Shown: positions 39,957 to 52,200, counted from the stretch's first letter. The stretch: DNA of 64,000 nucleotides from Arthrobacter sp. OV608 (GCA_900110595.1 FOEZ01000004.1:186001-250000), one strand, 5' to 3'. Program-made: numbers and translations. The notes: generated by a model not told the origin, from the sequence alone.

Positions 39957-42900
39957 CTAGCGGTTGGGCATGTTTGGCGGCGGGTTGCAGCCGAGGCTGC
40001 TGGTATCGCAGCGGATCCAGTTGCCGGTCGCCATGCCGGAGGTCAGGTGGTACCAGATGCCGCTGGGGTTGTTCGAGGTCTTGTACCAGACCTGGTAGCG
40101 GTCCGTCTGTGCGCCGGCGCCGGCGTCGAGCCACTTGCCCTCGCCGTTGCACTGCGACGGGTTTCCGGCAACATAGCTGTCCGTTCCCTTGCGGGGTTCG
40201 GTGCAGCTACGGACCGGGCTCGCTGTGATGCTCCAGGAGGTGGGCGGCGGAGGCGTCGGATCGGCACCGGATCGTGAATTCGCTGAGCCAGGAGGACCGG
40301 GGTCAACCGTCACCGCCCGCACCCGGAGGGTCCGTACCTGGTCCCATCCGCCCGCTGCCCGGTCATAGCGGTTGGCTGTCCCCACGTTGATCCAGCCGCC
40401 GCCCTCGTAGCTCACTTCAAAGTGGCTCAGGGGCCGGCCGTTCATTGCCGGGTTGTTCCAGGTCCAGTGGACGTCGCCATCGCCCTTCGCGGACGTGCTT
40501 CCGTCAACGTTGGGGGCGTTGGGCGGCCCGTAGGGGTTGCCGGTGCCGATAGCGCTGGCATCGCCGGACACGTTGTTCTTGGTGGACGTGGCGATGATGG
40601 TGACGGTGATGTCACGGCCATTGGTCATGCCGCCGATCACTCCCCCGCCTGCGGTGATGGCGCCACTCTTGCCGTCGGCGTTGTAGCTGTAGGCGATCTC
40701 ACTGGCCGTGGAGCCGTTCCGCTGGGCTTCGGTCAGCGGCGTGAAGGTTACCTTCAGCTGGCCGCTGGTGCCGGTGGCCGCCACTGTTCCGCTGCTGACC
40801 TGGCCGGGCTTGCCTGCTGCCCGGATGGCAGCCGACTGGGGGCTGGTACCGCTGGTTCCCGCCTTGTTGGTGGCGGAAACCGTAAACGTGTAGTTGGTTT
40901 CCGAGTTATCCACCGTCACGTTCTGGGTGGTGCCGGCAACCTGCTGGCTGGACACCACAGCCCCGCCGCGGAGGGTGGTCAGGGTGTAGGCCGAAACGGC
41001 GTCACCGTTGTTGTTGGGCGCAGCCCAACTGACCTTCAACTGGCTCTGCGAACCCAGTGAACCCGCCTGGGCAGCGGTAGGCGCGGTAGGAGTTGCCGGG
41101 ACCCCGGCAGGAACTTCCGCAGCCGAGTACGGGCTCCACTCCGACGGCTCCTTGGCATCATTGCGCGCCAGGACCCGGACCTTGTAGGACACCCCGTTCT
41201 GCAAGCCTTTCCAGACGTAGCTGACAGCGGTCAGGTTCTGGATCTGGGCGTTCTGCCCGGGCGGCGCCGGCGAGATTTCCAGGTCGTAGGACTTCACCGG
41301 CGACCCCTTGCTGGCCGGGGCGGTCCAGTTGATGGACAGCTCCTTGTCGCCGAACTTCAGCGACGGCGCCAGCGGTGTATCGGGTTTGACGTCCGGACGC
41401 ACCTCTGCGGAGGCGGGCGACCGGTCAGACTCGCCGAACTCGTTGGTGGCCGTCACCTGGAAGTGGTACTTGGTGTTGTTGACCAGCCCGTTGAGGGTGC
41501 AGGTGTTGGCGGGGCAGTCCTGCAGGAACCCGCCCTCGCCGTAAACGGTGTACTTGGTGATGGGTGAGCCCCGGTCCGCCGGCGCCGTCCAGTTCAGCAG
41601 TGCCGTCCGGTCCCCCACGCTCTGAGCCTGCGGGGTGGTGGGCGCCTGCGGTTTGTCCTTGACGGTGAGCCGGATGCGGGCTGTCGCCTGGCGGGAAGAA
41701 TCCCCCGTCTTGTCGGCCACCGTGTAGGACACCACCATGGTTCCGGTGAAGCCCGGTGCGGGCGTCACGGTCACCGAATCACCGCTGACCTCCACGTTGC
41801 CGCTACCGGTTTCCGTCGCGGCCGCAATAATTTTCAGGGCCGTTTCCGGGAAGGGATTGGCGTCGTTGGCCAGGACGTTGACAGTCACCGGTTTTCCGGC
41901 CGCGGCGTTGGGTTCCAGGTCGTCGTTCGCCACCGGTTTGGGCCGGTTCGAGGCGGTGACGGCGAGCTGGTAGGTGGCCGTGGCTTCGAGACCGCGCGGG
42001 TCCCGGGCCTTGACCTGGACGGCGGCAGTGGTTCCCGTGCCGCTGGAATCCGCCGCGGAGACTTTCAGGGCCTTGCCGTCGATGCTGGCGTTGAAACCCG
42101 CTGGTGATCCGCCCACCAGTTCGTACTTCATCTTCTCAACGTCGTCCCGGTCCGGATCCGATGTCAGCTTCGCCAGGTCGGTGCTGGCGGAGTCGCCCTT
42201 CGGGACCTCCACAGTGGCGCCCAGGAGCTCTGGCGGGTTGTTCTTGTTGGGATCGGGGAGCACCTTGGTGCGGATACTGAGCGTGGACTTCAGGCCGGCC
42301 GGATCATCCGGGCCGGTACCGTCCGTCACTTCGAAGGTCAGCGAGCCCGGGCCAACGTAGTCGGCGCCTGCCGTGTACTTGAGGCCGGTGCCGTCCCCGG
42401 TGACGGGATCGCCGCCGTCGGCGCCGATCAGTTTGATCCGGTCCGCCTGGGTCAGCCGTGGGGAACGGCCCTCGCGGACTTTCACCCACTCGTCCAGGTC
42501 AACGTCCACGGACTGGCCCGCGATCACCTCGATGACTTCGTCCTTGGCCAGGGTGGGCACCTGCTGTCCCAGGCCCGGGACCCAGATGACCGCCGTCGAC
42601 TGCTGGCCGTCCACGTCCTCCACGGTGTATGGGATCAGTTGCGGCTGCTCGGTCAGGTCCACCACCATGTTGCCCTCGGCGCCGGGCCGGGCCGTGGTGG
42701 CCTCGGTGCTGATCTTGAGGTTTTCGCCCACGCCGTCGGGGTCCTCGTCGTTTTTCAGGACGGGGACATCAACAGCGGTCTTTCCCAGGGTCTGGGCGGA
42801 CGTCACCCTGTCGTCCCGGGCGATCGGCGCCTTGAGGGGCACCTCGTTGTCCACCACCACGCGGATGGCAGCCTGCGCCGAGGCGTCCCTGTCATCGGCG

Positions 42901-45900
42901 ATGGTGTAGCGTACGTTGACCGTTCCGGCTTCGCCCGGCGCCAGCAGGATGATCCTGCCGCTGGCCTTGCTCACCGTAGCCTGCAGTGCCGGATCAGCTT
43001 CGATGCCGTCGGTCAGGATGCGGATGAGGTCGCCGTCCGGGTCGGTGTCATTTCCGGTGGCGTCGACGGCGATCTGCCGGCCTGGCCGGACCCGGACTTC
43101 GTCGTCCACGGGCGTGGGTTTCTGGTTGACCTCGCCGCGCGGGGCCATCCCGACAGTCACCGTGCCGGTGTTGACCGCGCCCTGCCGGTCCACCACCTTG
43201 TAGCGGAACGTGTCCGTACCGGCGCCGTCGCCGGCCGCCGTGAAGTCGATGAAGTTGCTGCCCACCGTGGCGGTACCCATGGCCGGGGTGCTGTCGATGC
43301 CGGTCAACTGGACCGAGTCGCCGTCGGGATCGATTCCGTCCAGCGGGACAGGAATCCGTACGGTGCCGCCAGCAACCACCCGTGCCGTCAGGTTCCGCGG
43401 CTGCGGACGCGAATTCTCGGCGCCTTCCAGCGGCAGGATATGGATGGTCACGGCCGCGGCGCTCTTTTGGCCCTGCGGGTCCACGGCGTTGTAGATGGCC
43501 CGGACCGTCTTGGGCTGGCTGCCGGCGATAAAGCGGAGGGTGTTCTCCGAGACGAAGCTTTTCCCGTCCGCCGGGTCCACACCCTGCGGCAGGACCGGAT
43601 CGACCGTGAGTTCCTGGCCCTGCGGGTGGGTGTCGTTATCCAGTACGGGGATGGTCACGACGTCGTTGACCCGGACATTCAGTTCGTCCGGCTTGGGCTG
43701 GGGTGCTTCCACGACGGCGGGCGCCGGGACCGGAACCACCGAGACGCTGCCGGTGGCCGGCTTCTTCCCGTTGGACATGGTGTATTCGAAGAGGATGGGG
43801 TCCTTGGTTCCCAGGATGTCCGTGATGCGCAGGACGCTGTGGTTGATCACGCTGACCGACGCAGTGGAATTCTCCGGGAGCTTCACCGACTGCAGTACCA
43901 GGACGCCGCCGGACGGATCGGAGTCGTTGGCGAGAGGGTCCAGCAGCACGCTTCCGCCCGTGGGCATCAGCGCGACGTCGTGGACGGCCACGGGGTTGCC
44001 GGTGTCGTCGCCGGATTCCACGTCCACCCGGATGAGGCCCTGGCTGCTTTGCGGCCCGTTACTGGCGATGTAGGTGAGGTAGACGGGCCCGGGGGTGGTG
44101 CTGCGGAAGGTAAACGTGCCACCGTCGGTGACGGGGCCCAGCTCGGCCGGGCCGTTGGCTTCCACCTGGGCCAGGCGGAGGGCGCCCCCGTTGGGGTCGA
44201 CGTCGTTCTTCAGCGGCGAGATGACCAGGTCCTGGCCTACCACTGCGGTGACGTGGTCGGCGTTGACCACCGGCGCCAGGGCTCCCGGGGGCTGGACGTT
44301 GACCACTACTTTCCCGCTGACTGTGGCGCGGCCGTCCCAGATGGTGACTTCGACGTTCTTTTTCCCGGCGGTGGCGCCGGAGTCCTGGAATGTGAGCAGG
44401 CCGTCGCGGCGGACCTTGACCTGGTCCTGTTCGTTGTCTGCCTTGGCGTCGAGGAGGACCAGGTCGTCGCCGTCGGGGTCGATCCAGTCGGTGAGGATGT
44501 TTTGGCTGACGGTTTTGCCTTGTTCCACCAGCATGGTGGTGGAATCGCCGCGCTTGAACTGCGGCGGCTTGTTCTCCTCCGGACCCACCACGCTGAGAGT
44601 CACCTGCCCTGCGGCGGAGAGGCCGCGGCCGTCAGAGGCGTTGTAGCTGAACGTCTCCGTCCCGGGTTTCGCGTCGGCCGGGACGGAGACCTGGAACGCG
44701 GTGCCGCCGTAGATCTTCTCCAAGGTGCCGGCCTTGGGGCCGGAGTCAGTCACGGCTGCAGTGAGGACGTCGCCGTCGGGGTCCGAGTCATTGTCCAGGA
44801 CGCTGAGGATGGTGGTCCGGCCCGGGCGGACGCCGACGGCGTCGGGCTTGGTTTCGGGCGGACGGTTGGGTTTGGTGCGGTCCGGCAGGACGTTGATGGT
44901 GTTGTTGTCCGCCGATTCCTGGTCCTGTTCGTCGGATTCGTTTTTGGGTGGAACAACGTCGTCCCAGTTGTTGACCAGCTGCATGTTCTGGTTGACCAGC
45001 CACACATTGCCGGAGTTCACATCGTTCAGGACCACCAGGTCCCGGTTCACCCGGAAAACATACGACGGCGACGCACTCGCCTTCGGCACGTCCACGTTCT
45101 TATCATCAGCATCATTCACGCAGTCACGGACGTACTTGTTCGCCCCCGACCACGCCGCGTGAACACACCCGCCCAACTGCACCGGGCTGGCCGGAACACC
45201 CTCACCACCGAACGACACCGTCTTCGCCGTACCACCGTCCAGGGGCTGCTTCAGCAACGCCTTCGGCGTGGAGATGGCAACAAAATCACTGCCAGGACCG
45301 GTCTGCTGCAACTTCGCATCCCGCGCGTTCTCCAACTGCAACCGCTTACCACCAGGCAACAACAGCTTCCCCGCCGCCGCATCCAGGACCACCGGCTGAT
45401 CCCCCACCACAGTGATCTGCAGATCCCCGGCGCCCTTCAACTCCCCCCAGGTTTCAACATCCGAGGACGTGACTTCACCGTTGGCATCAACACCAGTCAC
45501 CGTCACCACACCGGACTTCGGATCCGCCGAATAAACCCGGTCATCGGCCCCCACCGCCGACACCGTACCCTCCGAACCCACCAGCACCGGCTCGGTGGCC
45601 TCCTCATCAAAACCATTCACCGTCGACGGCGACACCGCCCACACCTTGCCCGACGCAGCATCCGTCACCGAAATCACGTCCGAACCGAAACTCACATCAG
45701 CAGCACCCGGCAACTGCTTATCCCCGCCCAGACGCATGTTCGCCGGCGACACCTGATTCAACGTCGAACCAGACTCATCATCAACAAACACCTCCCCCGC
45801 ATCCTGCAAAATGTCAAACGTCGTCGACGCCGGCGTCACAGCACCATCCAAAACACGGGACGGATAATTCAACCGGCCCACAGCATTCTTGGACTTCGAG

Positions 45901-46064
45901 ACCACCCACACGCCGCCGTCGTTCAAATCCACCTCAGTGGTCTTAAACCCCGGATACAACACAGCACCGGTCACTACCACAACAACAGCAGCACCAAACG
46001 CAGTACCACTCACGAGCTTCTTATGGCGCGTTTTGAGCCCAAGCTTCCCCAGCAGACTTGTCAC
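39957..46064 (-). CDS. Giant membrane-anchored beta-propeller/cadherin-like/Fn3 protein (copy 1)
   Basis: 2035 aa. A short basic cytoplasmic end and one membrane helix (about 19-38) make a type II anchor. A propeller-like domain (about 45-390; GGVWVVSKSKNAVGRLNYP, SGNVWLVNQNMQL) follows. Then come about ten Ig/cadherin-like repeats, each marked by a calcium-type turn such as VLDNDSDPDGD, PLKNDVDPNGG or ATGNDTDPDGD, and at least three Fn3 domains (LLNWTAPADRGSPITKYTVY and relatives). A unique C-terminal domain has four cysteines (RSCTEP, SQCNGEG, WIRCDT, LGCNPP). Start GTG 46064. Related to the FN3 protein of PFNA clusters. The first 350 residues are almost identical to copy 2. Confidence 0.88.
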   Translation of the reverse strand: MTSLLGKLGLKTRHKKLVSGTAFGAAVVVVVTGAVLYPGFKTTEVDLNDGGVWVVSKSKNAVGRLNYPSRVLDGAVTPASTTFDILQDAGEVFVDDESGSTLNQVSPANMRLGGDKQLPGAADVSFGSDVISVTDAASGKVWAVSPSTVNGFDEEATEPVLVGSEGTVSAVGADDRVYSADPKSGVVTVTGVDANGEVTSSDVETWGELKGAGDLQITVVGDQPVVLDAAAGKLLLPGGKRLQLENARDAKLQQTGPGSDFVAISTPKALLKQPLDGGTAKTVSFGGEGVPASPVQLGGCVHAAWSGANKYVRDCVNDADDKNVDVPKASASPSYVFRVNRDLVVLNDVNSGNVWLVNQNMQLVNNWDDVVPPKNESDEQDQESADNNTINVLPDRTKPNRPPETKPDAVGVRPGRTTILSVLDNDSDPDGDVLTAAVTDSGPKAGTLEKIYGGTAFQVSVPADAKPGTETFSYNASDGRGLSAAGQVTLSVVGPEENKPPQFKRGDSTTMLVEQGKTVSQNILTDWIDPDGDDLVLLDAKADNEQDQVKVRRDGLLTFQDSGATAGKKNVEVTIWDGRATVSGKVVVNVQPPGALAPVVNADHVTAVVGQDLVISPLKNDVDPNGGALRLAQVEANGPAELGPVTDGGTFTFRSTTPGPVYLTYIASNGPQSSQGLIRVDVESGDDTGNPVAVHDVALMPTGGSVLLDPLANDSDPSGGVLVLQSVKLPENSTASVSVINHSVLRITDILGTKDPILFEYTMSNGKKPATGSVSVVPVPAPAVVEAPQPKPDELNVRVNDVVTIPVLDNDTHPQGQELTVDPVLPQGVDPADGKSFVSENTLRFIAGSQPKTVRAIYNAVDPQGQKSAAAVTIHILPLEGAENSRPQPRNLTARVVAGGTVRIPVPLDGIDPDGDSVQLTGIDSTPAMGTATVGSNFIDFTAAGDGAGTDTFRYKVVDRQGAVNTGTVTVGMAPRGEVNQKPTPVDDEVRVRPGRQIAVDATGNDTDPDGDLIRILTDGIEADPALQATVSKASGRIILLAPGEAGTVNVRYTIADDRDASAQAAIRVVVDNEVPLKAPIARDDRVTSAQTLGKTAVDVPVLKNDEDPDGVGENLKISTEATTARPGAEGNMVVDLTEQPQLIPYTVEDVDGQQSTAVIWVPGLGQQVPTLAKDEVIEVIAGQSVDVDLDEWVKVREGRSPRLTQADRIKLIGADGGDPVTGDGTGLKYTAGADYVGPGSLTFEVTDGTGPDDPAGLKSTLSIRTKVLPDPNKNNPPELLGATVEVPKGDSASTDLAKLTSDPDRDDVEKMKYELVGGSPAGFNASIDGKALKVSAADSSGTGTTAAVQVKARDPRGLEATATYQLAVTASNRPKPVANDDLEPNAAAGKPVTVNVLANDANPFPETALKIIAAATETGSGNVEVSGDSVTVTPAPGFTGTMVVSYTVADKTGDSSRQATARIRLTVKDKPQAPTTPQAQSVGDRTALLNWTAPADRGSPITKYTVYGEGGFLQDCPANTCTLNGLVNNTKYHFQVTATNEFGESDRSPASAEVRPDVKPDTPLAPSLKFGDKELSINWTAPASKGSPVKSYDLEISPAPPGQNAQIQNLTAVSYVWKGLQNGVSYKVRVLARNDAKEPSEWSPYSAAEVPAGVPATPTAPTAAQAGSLGSQSQLKVSWAAPNNNGDAVSAYTLTTLRGGAVVSSQQVAGTTQNVTVDNSETNYTFTVSATNKAGTSGTSPQSAAIRAAGKPGQVSSGTVAATGTSGQLKVTFTPLTEAQRNGSTASEIAYSYNADGKSGAITAGGGVIGGMTNGRDITVTIIATSTKNNVSGDASAIGTGNPYGPPNAPNVDGSTSAKGDGDVHWTWNNPAMNGRPLSHFEVSYEGGGWINVGTANRYDRAAGGWDQVRTLRVRAVTVDPGPPGSANSRSGADPTPPPPTSWSITASPVRSCTEPRKGTDSYVAGNPSQCNGEGKWLDAGAGAQTDRYQVWYKTSNNPSGIWYHLTSGMATGNWIRCDTSSLGCNPPPNMPNR
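44956..46010 (-). repeat. Near-identical 1055-bp block, copy A (5' part of FN3 gene 1)
   Basis: Aligns without any gap to 51264-52318 (offset 6308 bp). By eye I count about 25 mismatches in 1055 bp (about 97.6% identity), several of them in clusters. Identity stops sharply at both ends: beyond 44956 and 46010 the two genes differ strongly. The block encodes the membrane helix and propeller-like domain. Confidence 0.9.
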
Positions 46065-46175
46065 AGCGTTACGTTTCCCTCAGTTTGTGTGGCCGTACGG
46101 CAGCGCGTCCGCGTACTGGCATGAGACTCTCTTTTCCCCGGCGCAAGCCTACCCAACCCTTACCGGCCCCGCGAT

Positions 46176-46210
46176 GGGGAGCCCTCCCCGTTGCCGGGTC
46201 CTTGCCCGGC
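46176..46210 (-). terminator. Two consecutive hairpins after FN3 gene 2
   Basis: GCCGGG/CCCGGC (46193-46210, 6-nt loop) and GGGGAG/CTCCCC (46176-46189, 2-nt loop) lie 10-44 nt past the stop of the upstream FN3 gene in the 155-bp spacer before the next one. They may end or attenuate that transcript, implying that the second FN3 gene has its own promoter in 46065-46175. Confidence 0.4.
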
Positions 46211-46219
46211 CCGGCCCGG

Positions 46220-49200
46220 CTATGGCGTCGCTCCTACCGGGAAGGTGCACAACGGGACGCCGCTCTGCGCGGGCGGGCCGATGGTGGTGTGCCTCGAATC
46301 GATCCAGCGCGTCTGGTTGGGTGAGCCCCGCATGATGTAGTACCACTGGCCGTCCCCGCTGTAGTAGGTGCCGTGCGGCTTCCAGCACATGATGTCGAAG
46401 ACGTCTGCAGCACCCATCCAGGGGCGGTTGGTGCCGCCCTGTCCGTCGCACGTGAAATTTCCCGGCTGGCTGTTGTCGTAGGAGGTGGCCCCAGGCAGGT
46501 CGGTGCAACTGCGGGACATGCCGGAATTGAGCCGTGTGGTCCAGCGGGTCTTCTGCGCACCTGATTGTGCCGACGCCGAGGCCAGCGGCCCGCCGGTGCC
46601 GCGCGAGTTGACGCCTTGGACCTCGATGGAGTGCCGCTCGCTGAAGCCGCCGGTGTTGATCGTGCGGCTGCCCGAGGCCGCCACCCGTTCCCAGCTGCCG
46701 CCGTCGATCCTGATCTGGGTATAGGCGATGTCCCAGCTTCCGGCGGGGGGCGAGGCCCAGCTCAACGTCAGGTTCTTCTGGTTTTCGGCGCCGTCCGTTC
46801 CGGAGGCCGACGGTGTGCCCGGCCAGCCGTAGGGGTTCGCGGTTGCCGGGGCGCTGGCATCGGAGCTCGGCGCGACGGCGGAATTGGCGATCACCGTGAT
46901 GGCGGTGCTGGTGCCGTTGGTGAAGCCGCCCACGGTTTGGCCGGGCTTGATGGGCCCGGCCTGGCCGGTGCTGGCCCGGTAGGTGTAACTGACCTCGGCG
47001 TAGGTTGAGCCGTTGCGTTCCGCGGCGGTGAGCTCCCGGAAGTTGATGGTGACGGATCGGCCGGCACCACCTGTGTTGGCTTCGGTAGCGGACACGCCGG
47101 TCACCTGGGCGAGCTTGCCGGTGGCCCGGCGCGGAGCCGATGCGGCGCTGACTGCACCCTTGCCGGCCTTGTTCTCGGCCTGGACGGTAAAGGTGTACGA
47201 GGCTTCGGAGTTGTTGGCGGTGAAGTTGGCGGTCCGGACAGTGCCCGCAACCGCCTGCGTCTGGGCCGCGCCGCCGCCGCCGCTCATGGTGACGTGGTAG
47301 TTCCTGATGGCGTCGCCGTTGGTGTTCGGCTCGCTCCAGTCAACCTTGAGCTGGTTGGACGTACCTACCGAGGATGCCACGGAGGATGTGGGCGCCGCCG
47401 GAGCGGCGGGGACGCCCGCCGGATTGTCCTCAGCGGAGTACTGGCCCCAGTCGGACGGGCCGAGCTCGTTGACGGCCTGGGCGCGGACCTTGTAGCGCAC
47501 ACCGTTGGTCAGGCCGGGCCAGTTATAGCTGAGTCCCGTGACGCCGTTCTTGACGGCGATCCCGTTGGCCGGCGGCGGAGAGATTTCCAGGTTGTAGGCC
47601 TTTACCGCGGAGCCCTCGGTTTTGGCCGGGGCCCAGTTGATCTCCATGTTCTTGTCGCCGGCCTTGACCGTGGGGGCGTCCGGCGGGGACGGTTTTTCAT
47701 CCGGCCGGATCTCGTTGGACACCGGCGAAGGATCGGATTCCCGGACTTCGTTGGTGGCCGTGACGGTGAAGACGTACTTCACGTCGTTGGTCAGGCCGGT
47801 CAGCGTGCAGGTGGTGGTGGGGCAGTCCTGGATGAAGCCGTTGCCGGAGCGCACCGTGTACTTGGTGATGGCCGCGCCGTTGTCCGACGGCGGTGTCCAC
47901 TTGAGCACGGCCGTCCGGCTCCGGACGTCCGTTGCCGTAGGCGCGGAGGGGGCGTCGGGCCGGTCGCGGACGGTGATGCGGATCCGGCCGTCGGTCTGCC
48001 GGGAAACGTCCTCAGTCTTGTCCATCACGGTGTAGCGCACCACCATCACGCCTTTGGAACCAGTGGCCGGGGTGACGGTGATGGAGTCCCCCGCGACGGC
48101 GGGCTGCCCGGCGGCGGAGCCGGTTTCCACGGTGGCGGACGTGATCCGCAATGGGGTCTCCGGGAACGGGTTGAAGTCATTCCCGAGCACATTGATGGTC
48201 TCGGAACTGCCGGCGTTGGCTTTGTCCACTACGTCCTCGTTAGCCACCGGCAACGGCCGGTTCGACGCGACGACCGTTGCTGTCACCGTGGCACGGACCG
48301 GCTCGGACCGGCCGTCGGTGACTTTGAGCGGGATGCTTCCCTTCCAGCCGGCGTCCCTGGCCGATTCCGGAGTCACTTTGAGGGTTGTTTTGTCCACGCT
48401 GGCGGTGAAGCCCTCGGGCAAGGAACCGTCGACTTCGTACTTGAGCTTTTCCTGGTCGCCTGAGTCCACGTCCTTCGCTAGGTTTGCAAGCTCCAGGGTG
48501 GCGGATTCGCCCTTTGGCACGTCGAGGGTGGCACCGCTGAAGGTAGGTGCGTGGTTGGCGTTCGGATCCGGAATCACCTTGGTGATGATGCTGAGGGTGG
48601 ACTTGAGGCCGGCGGGGTCCTCCGGTCCGGTACCGTCAGTCACTTCGAACGTGAGGGACCCGGGTCCCACATAGTCCTTGAGGGCGGCGTAACGGAGGGC
48701 GCCGCCGCTCCCGGCCACCACGTCATCCGGCTCCGCACCCTGGACACGGACCTTGTCCACCTGGGTGATGAGGGGTGTGCGGCCGTTGCGGACCCGGACG
48801 TAGTCGGCCAGGTCAAGGGTGACCTCCTTGCCGGACATGACCTCTACGACGTCGGTCCTGGCCAGGGTGGGGTGCTGTTCGCCCTGCCCGGGAACCCAGA
48901 TGACCGCCGTCGCGCTTTGGCCGTCAACATCGGTGACGGTGTAGGGCACCAGCTGGTCCTCCGGCGCGAGCGTGACCTGGACTGTGCCGTCACCGGTGGC
49001 ACGGGCGTTGGGGTTGCCGTCAGGGAGGCTGATCTTCAGCTCGGAGGCGACGCCGTCGGGATCGGCGTCGTTCTTCAGCACGGGAACATCCACCGCGGAC
49101 TTGCCCAGCGTCTCGGCCTGGGTGACCACGTCATCCTTGGCGAGCGGAATCTTCAACGCGGCATCGGGGCTGACCCGGACGCGGATCACCGCACCTGTCT

Positions 49201-52200
49201 GGGCTTTTTTGTCGTCCTGGATTTTGTAGCTGACGCTTTCGTTGCCTGCGGCGGCGGGCGCCGTGAGCAGTACTTTGCCGCCGTCGGCTGCTTCGACGGC
49301 AAGCTCGGGGCGGGCTTCGAAGCCGTTGGACACCAGGCTGACCGGGTCGCCGTCCGGGTCCGAATCGTTGGTGAGTGCGTCCACTGCGATTTTCCGGCCG
49401 GGGCGGACATCCACGGCGTCGTCAATGGCGATGGGTTTCTGGTTGTTGGTCTCCTGCGGTGCTATGCCAACGATCACCGTGCCTGTGTTCTCGGCACCAA
49501 TCCGGTCCCGGACACGGTAGGTGAAAGTGTCCGTGCCGGCGGCGTTGCCTGCGGCGGTGAATTCGAGGTATCCGTCCTTGACCACTGCCGTTCCCATCGC
49601 CGGCGCCTTATCCACGCCGGTCAGCTGGACGGAGTCGCCGTCGGTGTCCACGCCCTCCAAGGGCACGGGGATGCGGACTGTCATGCCTGCCACGACGCGG
49701 GCGGTCAGGTTGCGGGGTTCGGGCCGGGTGTTGAGTTGGTCGTCCCTGGCCCGGATCCGGATGGTCACCTGCTGGGAATCGGACTGCCCGGATTCGTTGG
49801 TGACCTTGTAGATGGCGTAGACCGTCTTGGGCATGTCGCCGGCGATGAAACGCACTGATTGCCCGGAGGTGAAGATCCGGCCGTCCGCGGTGTCCGGTGT
49901 CTGCGCCAGGACTGGTTCCAGGGTGAGCTTGCCGCCGTTGGGGTCCGTGTCGTTTTCCAGCACGGGAATGGTGACGACGTCGCCGGCGCGGACGGTGGCT
50001 TCGTCCTGCTTGGCCTGCGGCGCCTGCAGCTTGGCGGGGGCGGGGACCACCAGCACGGAGATTTCGCCGGTGGCGGAGGACTTGCCGTTGGAGATGGTGT
50101 ACTTCACGCTGAGCTGGCCCTGGGCGCGGAGGTCGGTGATCCGCACCACCGAGTGGTCCAGGACGGCGACGCTCAGCGGCAGCCCGTCCGCGGCCGTCAC
50201 CGACTGGACCACCAGCACTCCTCCGGAGGGGTCGGAGTCATTGCCCAAAACGTCCACGAGCACGCTGCCGCCGCTGGGCAGCAGGGCGGTGTCACGGACT
50301 GCGACCGGGGCCGCGTCGCCGCCGCCAGGCACGACGTCGACGCGCACCAGCTGCTGCGCACTGGCGGGTCCGTTGGTGACGAGGTAGGTGATGTAGTGGG
50401 CGCCCGGTGCGGTGGCGTTGAACGTGAACGTTTGCTGGTCGGCGCCCATAACGGCGGTGGAGTTGCCGTCCGGGGTGATCTGGGCCAGCCGAAGGGCGCC
50501 GCCCTGCGGGTCCGAATCGTTCTTCAGCGGGGCGATCACCGTGTCCACCCCGGCAACGGCCACCACGTGGTCCGCGTTGGCGATCGGCGGCAGTGCGCCG
50601 GCCGGTCGCACGTCCACGGTGACCTTACCCTCGGTGGTGGACCGTCCGTCCGAGACAGTGACGGTGACGGTTTTACGCCCGGGGTCGGACCCGGAGTCCT
50701 GGAAGCTGAGCAGCCCGTCGGGCCGGATCTTGACCTGGTCGCGGGGATCACTGCCGGCAGCGCCGACAACAAAAAGGTCGTCGCCGTCGGGATCGATCCA
50801 GTCGGGCAGGATGTTCTGGCTGACCACCTTGCCCGCCTGCACCACCAGTGTGGTGTTCCGGTTGGGTTTCTGCCGCGGGGCGGAGTTCTCCCCCGGCGGG
50901 ATGATGTTCAGCGTGACGTCGGCGGAGCCGGAAAGCCCCCGGCCGTCGTCCACCGTGTACTTGAAACCTTCTGCGCCGGTCTTGTCGGCGCCGACGTTTA
51001 CCTGGAAACCGGTGGCGCCGTAGATGGGTGAGAGGAGGCCGGACTGGAGCGGTTCAGGGGTCCGGACGGTGAGGATGTCGCCGTCGGGGTCGGAGTCGTT
51101 GTCCAGCACCGGGAGGATGGTGGTCTTTCCGGCGCGCACCCCGAAGGTGTCCGGTTTGGCCACGGGTGAACTGTTGGGTTTGGTGCGGTCCGGCAGCACG
51201 GTCTGCTGCACCTCGTCTGCGGAGTCCTTGTCGGCGTCGTCTGAGGTCTGCTGCGGCGGGATGACGTCGTCCCAGTTGTTGACCAGCTGCATGTTCTGGT
51301 TGACCAGCCACACATTCCCGGAGTTCACATCGTTCAGGACCACCAGGTCCCGGTTCACCCGGAAAACATACGACGGCGACGCACTCGCCTTCGGCACCTC
51401 CACGTTCTTATCATCAGCATCATTCGTGCAGTCACGGACATACTTGTTCGCCCCCGACCACGCCGCATGCACACACCCGCCCAACTGCACCGGGCTGGCC
51501 GGAACACCCTCACCACCGAACGACACCGTCTTCGCCGTACCACCGTCCAGGGGCTGCTTCAGCAACGCCTTCGGCGTGGAGATGGCAACAAAATCACTGC
51601 CAGGACCGGTCTGCTGCAACTTCGCATCCCGCGCGTTCTCCAACTGCAACCGCTTACCACCAGGCAACAACAGCTTCCCCGCCGCCGCATCCAGGACCAC
51701 CGGCTGATCCCCCACCACAGTGATCTGCAGATCCCCGGCGCCCTTCAACTCCCCCCAGGTTTCAGCATCCGAGGACGTGACTTCACCGTTGGCATCAACA
51801 CCGGTCACCGTCACCACACCGGACTTCGGATCCGCCGTGTAAATCCGGTCATCGGCCCCCACCGCCGACACCGTACCCTCCGAACCCACCAGCACCGGCT
51901 CGGTGGCCTCCTCATCAAAACCATTCACCGTCGACGGCGACACCGCCCACACCTTGCCCGACGCAGCATCCGTCACCGAAATCACGTCCGAACCGAAACT
52001 CACATCAGCAGCACCCGGCAACTGCTTATCCCCGCCCAGGCGCATGTTCGCCGGCGACACCTGGTTCAACGTCGAACCAGACTCATCATCAACAAACACC
52101 TCCCCCGCATCCTGCAGGATGTCGAACGTCGTCGACGCCGGCGTCACAGCACCATCCAAAACACGCGACGGGTAATTCAGCCGGCCCACCGCGTTCTTGG

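Noticed and set aside
42639..46124. 1161-codon open frame on the plus strand
   Set aside because: It is the complement of the FN3 gene; low-complexity His/Arg/Gly text without domains. The minus-strand frame has clear propeller, cadherin-like and Fn3 domains.
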